DNA from: Closterium sp. NIES-65 | Lineage: Eukaryota > Streptophyta > Zygnematophyceae > Desmidiales > Closteriaceae | Direction of reading: 5' to 3' | DNA length: 64,000 bases | Assembly: GCA_948144175.1 (NCBI GenBank) | Contig: CANXME010000213.1 | Location: 3,983,001-4,047,000 of the forward strand | Shown: in pieces, positions 45,306-56,161 of the stretch | Layout: each line of letters begins with the position of its first letter | How positions within the stretch are numbered: position 1 is the first letter of the stretch | Position numbers and translations under genes: made by a program | Notes under the pieces: generated by a model | Seen by the model: the letters and a program-made list of their open reading frames with translations, nothing else | What the model was told of the DNA's origin: nothing | The model's database searches: none

Positions 45306-46199
45306 CCGCGCCCTTGCCCCCCTTGCCCTTGCTGGAGCGACGTCTCCCACTAGGGGCAGACGCCGCGCCGACCGACTCAAGACCAAGCAGGTCGGCAGCA
45401 GCAACAGAGGCAACAGAGGGCAGCAAGGGGGAAGGAGAGCACCCCTCAAAGATGGGGGTGCGAGGGTCACCACGAGAGGCACCTACAGCGACGATGCTCT
45501 TCTCCGCTGCGAGGAGGGCCTTCTCGAGGAGGCCGACGGTGAGGGTGGTGGGACAGACTGCGAGAAAGTGGTCCCTGACGACTCGAAGGGAGTCAGGGAG
45601 GCGCGCGACTACGTAGTAGAGAGCGATGTACATGGGGGGGGGGTTCTTAGCGCAGAACTCAGCAGGAAGGGCGGCGCGGTAGCGAGTGTCACTAGTGCGG
45701 AGGTGCGTAATGAGGTCAGCGACAGTGGGAAAGGCAGAGAGGTCAGGAAAGAGGTAGGGAAGCATGAGACGGCTCAGTGCAGCAGTGGCAGGGGAGGAGT
45801 AGCGCGCAACTACAGCGTCGTACAAGGTCTGAGCACTCTTGTACTGACTGAAGTGCGCACGCTCAGAGGTAGGTAGGTGGCGACGCACAGCAAGACGTGC
45901 AGCAGCATCGCGGGTGGCCCACTTAGAGCGGACAGCGGGATCAGCATCAGCAGCAGGAGCAGGAGAGGCGCCAGAGGTGAGATCAAAGAGAGAAAGGTCG
46001 TCAGCCCTGTCGCACTGTAAGAACAGCTGCAGGTCGTCTAACCAGACCTCAAAATCAATGGCGCGACCCTCAGCGTCAAAAGCTAGGACACTAGGGGTAG
46101 CCATGGCGACGACAGCGACGCAGTGCAAGCAGCAGGGAAAGAGCTCGCAGTGTCAGTGGGACTGTGCTCACCAGGCAGGGCAGGTCGTGTAGGTATGCA

Positions 46200-46985
46200 G
46201 AAAGGCGGCTCGGGTGCTGGGCGGCTCGGCTGCTGGGCGGCTCGGGCGCAGGGCGGCTCGGCTCCCGGGCTGCTCGGCGGCTGGGCGGCTCGGGTGCAGG
46301 GCGGCTCGGCTCCCGGGCGGCTCGGCGGCAGGGCGGCTTGGGTCCCGGGCGGCTCGGCGTCGGGCGGCTCGGCTCACGGGCGGTTCGGCTGCTGAGGCGG
46401 CTCGGCCAGGAGATGCAGGGGCGGGGCCGTCAGGTGCAGCGGCGGGTTGACCGGTGCAGTGGCGGGCCGGCAGGTGCAGCGGCGGGCCGGCAGGTGCAGT
46501 GGCGGGCCGGCAGGTGCAGCGGCGGGCCGGCAGGTGCAGGCGGCGGGCCGTAGGGTGCAGTGGCGGGCCGTAGGGTGCAGTGGCGGGCCGGCAGGTGCAG
46601 CAGCGAGGCCGGCAGGTGCAGCGGCGAGGCCGTCAGAGGCGGCAGGCCGTTGGGTGCAGCGGCGGGCCGGCAGGTGCAGTGGCGGGCCGGCAGGTGCAGT
46701 GGCGGGCCGGCAGGAGAGGCGGCGGAGCCGCGTCAGGGGAGGCGGCAGGGCCGCGTCAGGGGAGGCGGCGGAGCCGCGTCAGGGGAGGCGGCGGTGCCGC
46801 GTCAGGGGAGGCGGGGGAGCCGCGTCAGGGGAGGCGGCAGGGCCGCGTCAGGGGAGGCGGCGGGGCCGCGTCAGACAGGCGGCGGGGCCGCGTCAGGAGA
46901 GGCGGCGGAGCCGCGTCAGGGGAGGCGGCGGGGCCGCGTCAGGGGAGGTGGCGGGGCCGCGTCTGAGGGACAGCGGGGCCGCGAG
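46200..46985 (-). repeat. GC-rich minisatellite leader of copia D
   Basis: Three successive arrays lie between primer site and gag. 46200-46400 is GGCTCGGC(T)CCCGGGC-like. 46430-46715 is GGCGGGCCGGCAGGTGCAGT (20 bases). 46715-46970 is GCCGCGTCAGGGGAGGCGGCGG (about 22 bases). None matches the B unit although the flanking coding DNA is very similar. Confidence 0.85.
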
Positions 46986-47073
46986 GGAAAAGGCGACCCG
47001 AGGGGGTCGCTAAAAAAAAGGCGCGCCTCGGGGCGCGCTTCGGTGGGCCCTAAAAAAAACGGTCCTAAGGTAG

Positions 47074-47089
47074 GACCCGCTCTATACCA
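47074..47089 (-). other. Primer binding site of copia D
   Basis: TGGTATAGAGCGGGTC on the minus strand directly follows the LTR. Confidence 0.78.
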
Positions 47090-47220
47090 TGTGAAATAAA
47101 GAAAACAGGAAAATGAAATGACTAAGGAAAGATTGGGTACAAATACAACCCTAGAAACCCTGTACCCCATATGTGCTACCCCACTATAGCCTACAGCAAC
47201 TATGTCATATAAATCTGACA
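47090..47220 (-). repeat. 5' LTR of copia D (131 bp)
   Basis: Identical by eye to 39894-40024 over all 131 bp; followed by TTGGC. Confidence 0.95.
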
Positions 47221-47225
47221 TTGGC

Positions 47226-49515
47226 CCTTCGCGATGGCACATGCAGTTCGGCTGCACAACATGCTCTCCTCGAAGGCACTGCCCAACAACAGCTCACCCT
47301 TCAAGGAGTGGACCGAAAAACACCCCGACACACGCATGCTGCGAGTCTTCAGGTGTATGGTATAGTACCGCCCCCATACTGCCCGAACCGGAAAATTTGA
47401 AGATCGCGCCCGCTGGGGCATTCACCTCGGAATCGAATCCGAATATCACGCCTGGACGATCCTGGACTTCGCCACCCACCAGCTCACGCGTTCACGTCAC
47501 TACATCTTCTACGAAAGACTGACTCGGCCACTGTACCGCCAGCACCGCACTGCAAAGAACGCACCAGACAACGTCTTTCAGAGACAGCACAGCTACGCCA
47601 ATGACGAAGATGATGTCGACGTGGTAGGAGAACAGCCAGACGAAGCCGCAGCAGATGAGACACCCTTCGTCCCCGTTACAGAGCAGTTCGGCACACCTAC
47701 ATATCTTCCTACAGACATCACTCCACACGAAGCAGTACAGGCACAGCACGATTACGCAAGTGCAAAAATGCACTCACCCATGAACGAAGATCCAACCCGC
47801 GACCCCTCCCGCGACACCATTTGCGACATCCCAGGCGACGACGACGATGTGATCAAAGTTACCAACATGGTCGAATCCAACCTCACGGGCCTTCGCATCC
47901 TCGGCCTCGCTGTCGTAGTCTGGGGTAACCAGCAGCTGGTTGAGCCCACCACTGTTCGCCAAGCCCTCAGCGGGCCCGATGATGAGAAGTGGAGAGCCGC
48001 CATGGTCGCAGAAGTCGCTGCACTCCAACGTCGCGGCACCTGGAAGCTGGTACCACGCCGCCACGCAAAGGGGAGAAAAATCCTTACATGGAAATGGGTC
48101 TTCAGAATCAAGACTCTCGCGGACGGAACAGTCGACAAATACAAAGCGCGCTGGGTGGTTTGCGGATTCGAGTAGACACAGTTCGTGGACTAAAACCAAA
48201 CATTCGCACCTGTCGGCCGTCATACCTCAGTGCGGATTCTTCTCTGCATCGCCGTTGTGAAACAGCGCCCCCTTCGCAAAATCGACGTCTCCAACGCGTT
48301 TCTCTGCGCGATCGTCGACACCATCATTTACGTCGAGCAGCCACACGCGTTCGAAGAAGACGGTGACGCCATCTGCCTCCTCCAAAAGTCCCTATACGGC
48401 ATCAAGCAGGCACCACGCTCGTGGCAGCAGTATCTTCACTCCGTGCTTATCGAGCTCGATTTTCAGCAACTTCCCCACGGTCAAGGGATGTACCGCCTCG
48501 AATCCCGCGGCCACTTCATCCTGCTCGTCGCCTACGTGGACGACCTTCTCTACACCGGAGACGACACAGACCTGCTCGATCGCTTCGAACGCGAGATCCA
48601 GGAGAAGCTGGAGGTGACCATCGACCATGAGGTCACCCAATTCCTCGGCCTCAACGTCACCCAGACCGCCGATACGATCCACCTCTCCGCCGCGAAATAC
48701 GTCGAGACCCTCGCTAAGAAGTTCGGGATAGCTCCCGTCGGCGTCACTACCCCGTTCCGCATTCCTCCGCCTAACCACGAGCCTGCTACTACCCCGCTCT
48801 CACCGGCTGATCACCGCCTCTACCAGCAGCAGCTCGGGTGTCTACTGTTCGCCGCCGTCACATCCCGCCCGGACTTGTCATACATCGCCAGCCAGCTCGT
48901 CCAGTACCTACAGCGACCTGAAGGGGAGAACCTGGCAAACCTGCGCCGCGCCTTACAATACTTCATCTCCACGCTCGATGTCGGCCTCACCTACACTGCG
49001 AACCTCAGAGCTACCCTACAACTCACTAGCTACTTGGATGCCGATCACGCTGGGGATGCAGATAACAGGAGGTCCCGCACATGCTTCATCTTCAAACTTG
49101 AGCCTGCAGGAACCATCTCCTGGAACTCACAGAAGCGGGAGCTCATCGCCCTTTCGTCAGCAGAAGCGAAATTTATCGAGCCAAGTGCAGCAGTTCGCGA
49201 AGGACTTTGCCTTGGGAGCTCCTGCAGGAAACGAAGACGGCGATGAACGGGTCCTTCAAGTTACTCTGCGACAACCAGAGTGCGATCAAAATCGCACACA
49301 AACCGGGCTTCGTCAACCGCACGAAACACATCGCCCCGCGCTAATTTTTCGTCAAAGACGAAATTGACAAAGGGAAGGTCCAGCTCACCTACTACCCAAC
49401 TGGCGAGATGGCAACTGATTTTCTGACGAAGAAACTGCCACGTCAGAAGTTTCAGTATTGCTCGGACCTGTGCGGAGTCGTCCGAAAGAACCACGTGGCG
49501 CACCTCCAGGAATGA
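47226..49515 (+). pseudogene. Copia H integrase end, RT and RNase H pseudogene
   Basis: It continues integrase as FAMAHAVRLHNMLSSKAL. TAG at 47363 interrupts FRCMV-YRP. An acidic linker follows, then RT (DEKWRAAMVAEVAALQRRGT, WKWVFRIKTLADGTVDKYKA). TAG at 48173 and TAA at 48188 break GFE-TQFVD-NQTFAPV. The catalytic site reads LVAYVDDLLYTGDD. RNase H has SYLDADHAGDADN and ALSSAEAKF. A frameshift near 49210 precedes LLCDNQSAIKIAHKPGFVN, a stop sits at 49342, and the end is TGA at 49513. Confidence 0.9.
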
Positions 49516-49522
49516 AGGGGAG

Positions 49523-49978
49523 TGTTGGAGTATGAAGGGAATTACTTTCAGCATTCCCGTAGGTGCAGCAGTACCGCACCCGCCACTATCGAAGCAGCGC
49601 TAGCAGCAGTGTCGGATCAGCCTATATCAAGGGCAGGAAGGTCAACTGTCACGACTGTTTACCATCTGGACCGACGTTTGACCTACCGTCGAGGAATGGC
49701 AACAGACGTAACCGTACGAACAGGTTACAGGCAGCGACTCGGTAACAAGAAAGGAGCGCAATAGTCAGAGTCAGTGTAGAAATGCTTGTAAAACAGTTAG
49801 AATAAGGGAATGTACCCCTTAGAGTATATTGCTAGTTAGAACTATTTATCATGTTTGTAATGTTTTGTTTAATCAACTAGGTCATCTACACTCACTATGA
49901 TATGAGTTCCCAAACCAAGACTTCAGCTACCAAACTCTTCCAAGGCATTCCTATCCTATCCAAAGGTCATTTACTGCA
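49523..49978 (+). repeat. 3' LTR of H
   Basis: It starts TGTTGGAGTATGAAGGG after the polypurine tract GAAGGGGAG. The right part matches 36033-36117 and 36645-36739. The end is placed at TTTACTGCA by alignment with the 5' copy; a target duplication cannot be checked because the left LTR edge is lost. Confidence 0.82.
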
Positions 49979-50651
49979 GCAACAAAGCCGAAGTAACTCA
50001 GATTGCCAAATCTTTTTCCGAGGCATGTTATCTCCCTTTTATAAATGTCAAGATCAGTTGACACCTTTCAGCAGCTGGTATATCAATTGATATATTTGTT
50101 TGATACGTAAACTTTCCAGGTTCTGGGTGTTCGTGCCAGCAAAACCGAGGTGCTATGCTTCTGACGATTTCTGTATTTTAGTAGTTATGGCAAAATTGCA
50201 ACGAATGAAACCGGGTTCATCCAATCGGCATTACAAACGCGAATATAAACCTTAGTTCCACATTACAGAACCAAAGCAGCAAACCGCAGCGCCTGCTCGG
50301 CGTCCTAAACACGACGCGACTGTACGAACGGTTCTTAACCCGGCTTGTGTCAGTCGTCCGGTAGTTCTATTTCCCTTCTCCCCGTGGGAGCAAGCCTGCG
50401 TGTATCGATCAGCCGGGCCCATTACCTCCTCTGCTCACGTCCGTTCCGTTCACCTCACGTCGTGCTTAGTCTGGCTCCCATAAACCACCGGGTCTCGCTA
50501 GTTTCCCCGTCGTTGACGAGATTACCACCAGAAGAGCAGAGCAAAACATCGTATTGGAGGCTAGCGCAACTCGCGCATCCATAAGTGAAACGTAGTCGGG
50601 AGCGGCGCAGGTGGGAGGGTCAGGGAACCCGCGCGCGGAGAAGTCAGCGCA
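49979..50651. other. Intergenic and 5' flank of the cyclophilin gene
   Basis: No ORF with recognisable homology. The first ~250 bp are AT-richer, with a TATATCAATTGATATATT inverted repeat near 50079-50096. The last ~100 bp are GC-rich and probably hold the promoter and 5' UTR; no clear TATA box is seen just upstream of the ATG. Confidence 0.5.
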
Positions 50652-53600
50652 ATGGCGGGTGCGGAGGCCGCGGCGGTGGTAGATTGGCACACGCGCGCGC
50701 AGAACCCGCGCAACCCCGTGGTGTTCTTTGACGTCACGATCGGGGGTATCGCGGCGGGGCGCGTCAAGATGGAGCTATTCGCTGACATCGCGCCCCGCAC
50801 CGCTGAGAACTTCCGGTACCGCTCCGCCATGTGCCGTGCCGTGCCATGCCGTGCCATGCCGTGCCGTTCCATGCCGTGCCATTCCGTGCCATCCCGTGCC
50901 ACGCCATGCCATGCCATGTCGTGTTGCACCAGACACGCCCCCCACCATCGCACCACCACTCCTCTTGCCGCGTCTCCACAACCTCTCCCGGTTCACACCT
51001 TTCTGTTCCTGCGCCCCGTGAAACCCCCTTCGCATGCTCCTGGCGTGGCCTTTTCTCTTGTGTGCGTGCAACTGTACGTGGTGGATTGTGGTGGTGGTGC
51101 CGGTGGTGGTGGTGCGCGGTGTGGTGCGGTGACAACAGACAGCTATGCACGGGCGAGATGAGGTGCGATACTGAACCGTCCACTCAAAGTCTGGGCTGAC
51201 GGTTTGACAACAGGCAGTTGCGCATGTGCGATTGCCTGCTGCCATGCACATGTGCTGTTGTCCAATGCTCTCATGCAGCAATTGCCCCACAATGTGCGAG
51301 TATCTGCATATGTGTTGGTGCATGTGCATGTGCATGTGCATGTGCATGCATGTGTGTGCGTGTGTGTGTGGGGGCGTGCAGGAAGAACAACATACCGCAG
51401 GGCTACAAAGGGTCAGTGTTCCACAGAGTCATTAAGGACTTTATGATCCAAGGAGGGGACTTCCTCAAGGTGCGCTCACCTCACCTCGCCTCACCGCACT
51501 GCACCCGTGCCTGCTCCACTGCACCACACCACACTCTTCACAACCTTCTCCCTGCACCATTGCCTGCGTCACCGCTCCCCCACCCCTGCCCGCTGCTCAT
51601 TCCTATCCGCCCACTGTTTCTCCTCCATCTCCCTGGTCGCCATTCCTCGGCCGTCATTACACCCACTCCTGTCCTCCTGCCCCCTGCTGCTTCTCCCCTG
51701 TGCTCCTGCCCCCTGTGCCCCCCCCGTGCATCAGGGGGACGGCACGGGGTGCATCAGCATATACGGCTCCAAGTTTGACGACGAGCCCTTTATTGCCAAG
51801 CACACCGGCCCAGGACTGCTCTCTGCTGTATGCTCTGCTCTGCTCTGCTCTCCTCTCCTCTCCTCTCCTCTCCTCTCCTCTCCTCTCCCCTCCTCTCCAC
51901 CTCTTGCTCCTTCTCCTGCCCTTGTTCGCGCTCTTGCTCTTTCTCACTGGGATCGCATGGCAGTGCGTGCATGCCCTGCCTTTGTGACCACCATGCGATC
52001 TTGCCTCTCACCCCACTCCACTTATCCGCCTCTCTGTCTCTCTCCACCTCTGCAGGCAAACAGTGGGCCCAACACGAATGGCTGTCAGGTGCTCCCACTC
52101 CCCCACTCTCTTTCAGGCTGTGCCTTGCTCATTTCCTGTTGCAGTTTCTCGTTCTGCATCTCCCTTTGCATGCACGAAGGAGCAGTAGGATGTGGCGAGT
52201 AGGAGCAGTGGAGTATTGGCAAGTTGTATGAGTGAAGGGGGCGCTAAGTGGGGGCGCTAATTGGGGGCGCTAAGGAGGGGCGCTAAGTGGGTGCGCTAAG
52301 TGGGTGCGCTAAGTGGGGGCGGGCGGTGCAGCGTATGAGCATGAGGTGCAGCGTAAGAGCAGGCGGTGCAGCGTATGAGTGGGCGGTGCAGCGTATGAGC
52401 TGGCGGTGCAGCGTTGAGAACTGAAAGTTGCCCCATCATGCTGCCTCTGCTCAACTGCTCCTTCACTCTACCACTATCATCACCAGGCCACCCTTGGTCT
52501 CACCTTGCCCGTGCGTCGCGAGTCCCTATACGGAGGGTCATGTTTTGAGTCGAGGGTCCATATGTCTCAAGACACGGGGGTCCCTACACGGAGGCCACAG
52601 CCCCACTCTCCGGGTGCGCGGCTTCTTGATTGTGCCCTGTGCTCCAGTTCCTAATCCGGGACTGCAGCTCCAGTCCCCAAGCCGGGACTGCAGCTCCAGT
52701 CCCCAACCCGGGACTGCAGCTCCAGTCCCCAACCCGGGACTGCAGCTCCAGTCCCCAACCCGGGACTGCAGCTCCAGCCCCCAACCTGGGACTGCAGCTC
52801 CAGTCCCCAACCCGGGACTGCAGCTCCAGCCCCCAACCCGGGACTGCAGCTCCAGTCCCCAACCCGGGACTGCAGCTCCAGCCCCCAACCCGGGACTGCT
52901 GCTCCAGCCCAACCCGGGACTGCAGCTCCAGTCCCCAACCCGGGACTGCAGCTCCAGCCTCCAACCCGGGACTGCAGCTCCAGCCTCCAACCCGAGACTG
53001 CAGCTCCAGCCCCCAACCCGGGACTGCAGCTCCAGCCCCCAACCCGGGACTGCAGCTCCAGCCCCCAACATGGGACTGCAGCTCCAGCCCCCTACCCGGG
53101 ACTGCAGCTCCAGCCCCCAACCCGGGACTGCAGCTCCAGTCCCCAACGGTCGGTGCAGCGTATGAGCCGGCGGTGCAGCGTATGAGCGGGCGGTGCAGCG
53201 TATGAGCGGATGGTGCAGCGTACGAGCCGGCGGTGCAGCGTATGAGCGGGCGGGTGCTGCTAAGTGGAGTCGCTAAGGGGGTGCTATGGGGGCCGCTAAG
53301 CGGTGGCACTAAGTGGGGCCGCTTTGTGGAAGCGCTACGTGGGGGTGCTAAGTGGGGCGATAAGTGGGGCCGCTAAGTGGGGCGGGGCGCTAAGTGGGGG
53401 CGCTAAGTGGGGGCGCTAAGTGGGGGCGCTAAGTGGGGGCGCTAAGTGGGGGCGCTAAGTGGGTGGGGTCGTTAAGTGGGTGGGGGCGCTAAGTGGGTGG
53501 GGTCGTTAAGTGGGTGGGGGCGCTAAGTGGGTGGGGTCGTTAAGTGGGTGGGGGCGCTAAGTGGGTGGGGTCGTTAAGTGGGTGGGGGCGCTAAGTGGGG

Positions 53601-54123
53601 CTCTATGTGGGGGCGCTAAGCGGGGGCGCTAAGCGGGGGCGTTAAGCGGGGGCGCTAAGTGGGTGGCAACAGAGATTGCAAGGCAGAGAAGGAGAGCATG
53701 AAACGCAGCGTAGCAATATCTGGAAGGGGTTCAGGGTGCGGTCGGTTGGACGCATGGAACAAGACCCTCTAACATGGGTAGGCATGCATGGTTTGAGCCA
53801 ACTCAAAACACCCCTGGCTAGAGGATGCCGTTTAAGGCATGGTAGAAGAGCATGTGGCAGGGACAGGCATGCAGAGTACTGGAGAGAAAGTCTTTGCATG
53901 AGAGAGACTGGTAGCAGAGTGAGGAGGTGGGTGGGGTGATCCCTGGTCCATGATTCATAGATCATCATCCTTTATGTGGTGTGCTTCTGTGCTGGGTGCT
54001 GGTTTGTGTTTTTTCTGTGTCTCTGTGCCGGCAGTTCTTCCTGACATGCGCCAAGTGCGACTGGCTTGATAACAAGCACGTTGTCTTTGGGGTAAGCTGA
54101 CTTCCTGTTGAGCTGCTAAGTCA

Positions 54124-54155
<32 letters not shown>

Positions 54156-54515
54156 CAATGCTGAGTACACACATGTGTGCATCACCTGAAATGCCTACCT
54201 GCTGCTACCATATGAGCTGAGTTTAGCTGGTCGTTCTTCTCCATAGCTGCTCATGCTTTTTGAAGCTAGCATTTTACCTTTCAAACAACTGCCTGTTCGG
54301 GTTCGAGTCTGGCATTCATTTCTCCTTGACTGAACTCCAGAAATACCTTCCGTTTCCCGCCCCTGCTCTCTTCCTGTGCCCTTTCTCTGCTCATTTTCCT
54401 GCAGCGAGTGCTAGGAGATTCCCTTCTTGTTGTGCGGAAAATCGAGAATGTTCAAACGGGCCCCAACAACCGGCCCAAGCTCGCATGTGTCATTGCCGAG
54501 TGTGGCGAGCTGTGA
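50652..54515 (+). CDS. PPIH: Cyclophilin peptidyl-prolyl isomerase, PPIH/CYP22 type (7 exons)
   Basis: Exons 50652-50815, 51139-51162 (24 nt), 51382-51469, 51735-51827, 52056-52088, 54035-54091 and 54405-54515 all have GT/AG borders and join in frame to 189 residues. The protein is a single cyclophilin domain with a short N-terminal extension ([20 protein letters not shown]). Catalytic residues of cyclophilin A are all present: R78, F83, M84, Q86, N125, Q134, F136, W144, L145, H149. [12 protein letters not shown] and the C-terminal ECGEL fit cyclophilin H, a U4/U6.U5 snRNP-associated isomerase in animals; plant CYP22 is the counterpart. Splicing role is inferred from family. This is the only clear host gene here and it appears intact. 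Confidence 0.93.
50825..50922. repeat. GTGCCATGCC repeats in cyclophilin intron 1
   Basis: Degenerate ~5-10 bp units GCCGTGCCATGCC just inside the 5' splice site. Confidence 0.8.
52225..52420. repeat. GCGCTAAGTGGG and GGTGCAGCGTATGAGC repeats, intron 5 left
   Basis: Short arrays of GGGGGCGCTAAGT (about 13-14 bp), then GGCGGTGCAGCGTATGAGC (19-20 bp). Both families return on the right side of the main minisatellite. Confidence 0.82.
52667..53147. repeat. 26-bp minisatellite in cyclophilin intron 5
   Basis: About 19 tandem copies of GGGACTGCAGCTCCAG(T/C)CCCCAACCC. The core CTGCAG is palindromic and CTGGAG/CTCCAG can pair, so folded strands are possible. Several units carry single-base variants or a short deletion (near 52900). 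Confidence 0.93.
53150..53665. repeat. GGTGCAGCGTATGAGC and GCGCTAAGTGGG arrays, intron 5 right
   Basis: 53150-53250 is the 19-20 bp GTGCAGCGTATGAGCGGGCG unit. 53260-53665 is GGGGGCGCTAAGTG, including a higher-order pair GTGGGTGGGGTCGTTAA / GTGGGTGGGGGCGCTAA repeated about four times near 53460-53595. Confidence 0.88.
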
Positions 54516-55985
54516 TTTGGCATCATGCTGCTATGCCGTTGTTAGTGTGTGGCATTTGGTTTGCTCTGGAAAATGTTCATTTGGGATGCAGTCAGTTGTA
54601 GGCTGATTCGTTTCTATCAAATATTGAGTCATCTTGAATTGCCTCATCAAGAAACCCGAACTCATCACAGGGCTTCATCACCATATCATTCTATAGCGCG
54701 GTAATGCATTTGCGAGAACTTCCATGCTCGTGTGGGATTTGTTCCTTCAACGGCTATTTCCAACGAACGCTGGATGTCAGAAGTGGAACCGTAGTTCGGC
54801 TAGCGTGGATGCGTACGTACCACCATACGCACTGGATGCTTTCTAGCCTGCGTGCTTTCGCAACGTAAGTGGTGGTTATTAGAGCGTCTGCGTACTTTCC
54901 CAGCTTCTTCCATTGAAAGGAAACGTTCGGCCATCGCGGAGTCCGTGCGTTGCGCTGCGTATGCCATGGCATTAAGCGGCATGTCGCTAATCTCTCCGGC
55001 GGAAACGTCGTCGACGTGTTTTCGACGTGAAACTTACCGTGCCAAGCAGCTACCCGTCTCAGGGAAGCCATATCTATCTCTCTCGCCTGTTACCGCGTTC
55101 TCCGTACGCGTGTCGTCGACGACTAGACGCGACCGTGGTCGCGTCGCCGAGGTCGTCGCATGTCGCACAGGGTCGTCGCACGACAGGTCTCGCTCGCTAG
55201 CAGCCTGTCGCCAGCTGCCCGGTGGAAGCGGATTCTCCGCAGCGTGGGGAGCGGAGGCGGACGCGCGGAACGCGGGTGCGCAGAAGCGGGGCGAGCGGAA
55301 GAGGGGTGAGCGCACGTGCGTCAGAGCTGGCGGGGAGTGGGCCACGGAGGCCGAGCGGGCGGATTGGGAGAAGCGGCAGGTGCGTTGAACGGGGAATGCT
55401 GGCTTAGTGAATGGAACGCAGTCAAGGTAGTAGTTGGCGATTGGAAGGCAATGTGGATTAGGATCGACCGTAACAGTCTCCAAAGTAAAGTATCCGTGCG
55501 GGCTTTTTATTAGCTCTTTCCCACTAATAGCCGTTGCTCTAGTCTCTGGTTGAAGAAAAAGCGAACTTCATATTCCGCAGAACGGGTTGCTGACGTGTTG
55601 GATTGTGTCTGGCGGCTGAATGCAGCGCGAGAGCGGGGGAGGGGGAGGAGGAGGCGGGAACGTGGGCGGAGAGTGGAGGTGGACGTTGAATTGGAGTCGC
55701 ATAGCGCCCGGTGTCATTGTCGGCTCCTGCCCTCGCAGCCCCTCAGACGTCGTACGTTCCCTTTGCCCTCACGGTGAAATTTTTCCCTCTCGTGTCAATG
55801 GTGCACAGCTTGTCGTTACCTTGTAAGAGAGCAATGACGAGCAATGACGACCAGGTCTTTTTCTTACTGCAAGCGTGAATGCCTACCTGGAAGCTCTACC
55901 ACTTCATATTACCACAAGCTCTCGCTTTTGCTCATCCTTTTTAGCCTGAATGTTCGTACATCTCCCACCTCGTGCTGCTCTTTTT
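54516..55985. other. Region downstream of cyclophilin, no recognised gene
   Basis: It contains the 3' UTR of the cyclophilin gene. A plus-strand open stretch at about 55200-55380 reads as charged sequence (GAQKRGERKRGER, WATEAERADWEKRQ) and ends at a possible donor CAG/GTGCG, so it might be a first exon of an unidentified gene; support is weak. 55560-55790 is GC-rich without homology. Confidence 0.3.
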
Positions 55986-56051
55986 CCCCTCTCCCTCTCC
56001 CTCTCCCTCTCCCTCTCCCTCTCCCTATCCCTCTCCCTCTCCCTCTCCCTC
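55986..56051 (-). repeat. (GAGGGA)n tail of L1a
   Basis: About eleven hexamers on the minus strand directly after the 3' end. The related copy at 61087-61105 has a shorter GA-rich tail after the same 3' sequence (AATAC...GGACCG..TCGAG), so a GA-rich repeat seems to be this family's tail in place of poly(A). Confidence 0.75.
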
Positions 56052-56161
56052 AAGCGGTCCGTGTATTAGATCCGAGCAAGGTACAGACATGCACAAGGTT
56101 ATAAGAAGCAATGCACCTCAGCCTCTAAAACCCTCATATCCTACCTACTCTCGTTCACCCT

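Larger units (their letters stand above)
40201..46104 (-). pseudogene. Copia D gag-pol, one nonsense mutation
   Basis: ATG at 46104 (MATPSVLAFDAEGRAIDFEV), TGA at 40201. The only stop is TAG at 41347-41349 (CAG in the PGTQWSL of A-C). Domains: gag; Gly tract; LREWY box (44968-44994); finger CTYVLRSGDHAGERC-X3-H-X4-C; protease TFTLDSGASRSFF; integrase HHRLGHPS, CVLCVEGR, MDVWGPAPVRG, HSDRGGEFSSR, PQQNGIAERR; AEPGG linker; LREWF box (42700-42726); RT with LVYVDDLVFA; RNase H. It is the reference copy for the family and may have been active very recently. Confidence 0.95.
39894..47220 (-). mobile_element. Ty1/copia element D, youngest copy
   Basis: 131-bp LTRs at 39894-40024 and 47090-47220 are identical by eye. 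The target duplication TTGGC lies at 39889-39893 and 47221-47225. Length 7327 bp. Polypurine tract and primer site are intact. The 1967-codon gag-pol frame has a single stop. It is inserted inside the integrase of H. Confidence 0.96.
36031..49978 (+). mobile_element. Ty1/copia element H (host of MITE, X and D)
   Basis: This lineage differs from A-F: TGTTGG LTR start, canonical CCHC gag, canonical primer site. The 5' LTR is truncated at its left side (about 36031-36739); the 3' LTR is 49523-49978. gag lies at 36840-38255, integrase at 39333-39893 plus 47226 onward, RT/RNase H to 49515. The protease is lost around insertion X. D splits integrase after LMKQSAVPTKYW. Confidence 0.88.

Noticed and set aside
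44878-45876. 332-codon plus-strand frame opposite copia D gag
   Set aside because: It is a shadow of the D gag frame, low-complexity Thr/Pro sequence from antisense Gly codons.
52428-53309. Long frames on both strands through the 26-bp minisatellite
   Set aside because: They lie inside cyclophilin intron 5; the repeat simply lacks stops, and both strands give similar low-complexity peptides.
52667-53665. Possible CRISPR-like regular repeats
   Set aside because: Units are head-to-tail with no unique spacers, in a eukaryotic intron. They are minisatellites.
54754-55483. Several 100-180 codon frames downstream of the cyclophilin gene
   Set aside because: They overlap on both strands, match no recognised family and have no consistent codon signal; left as a region note only.
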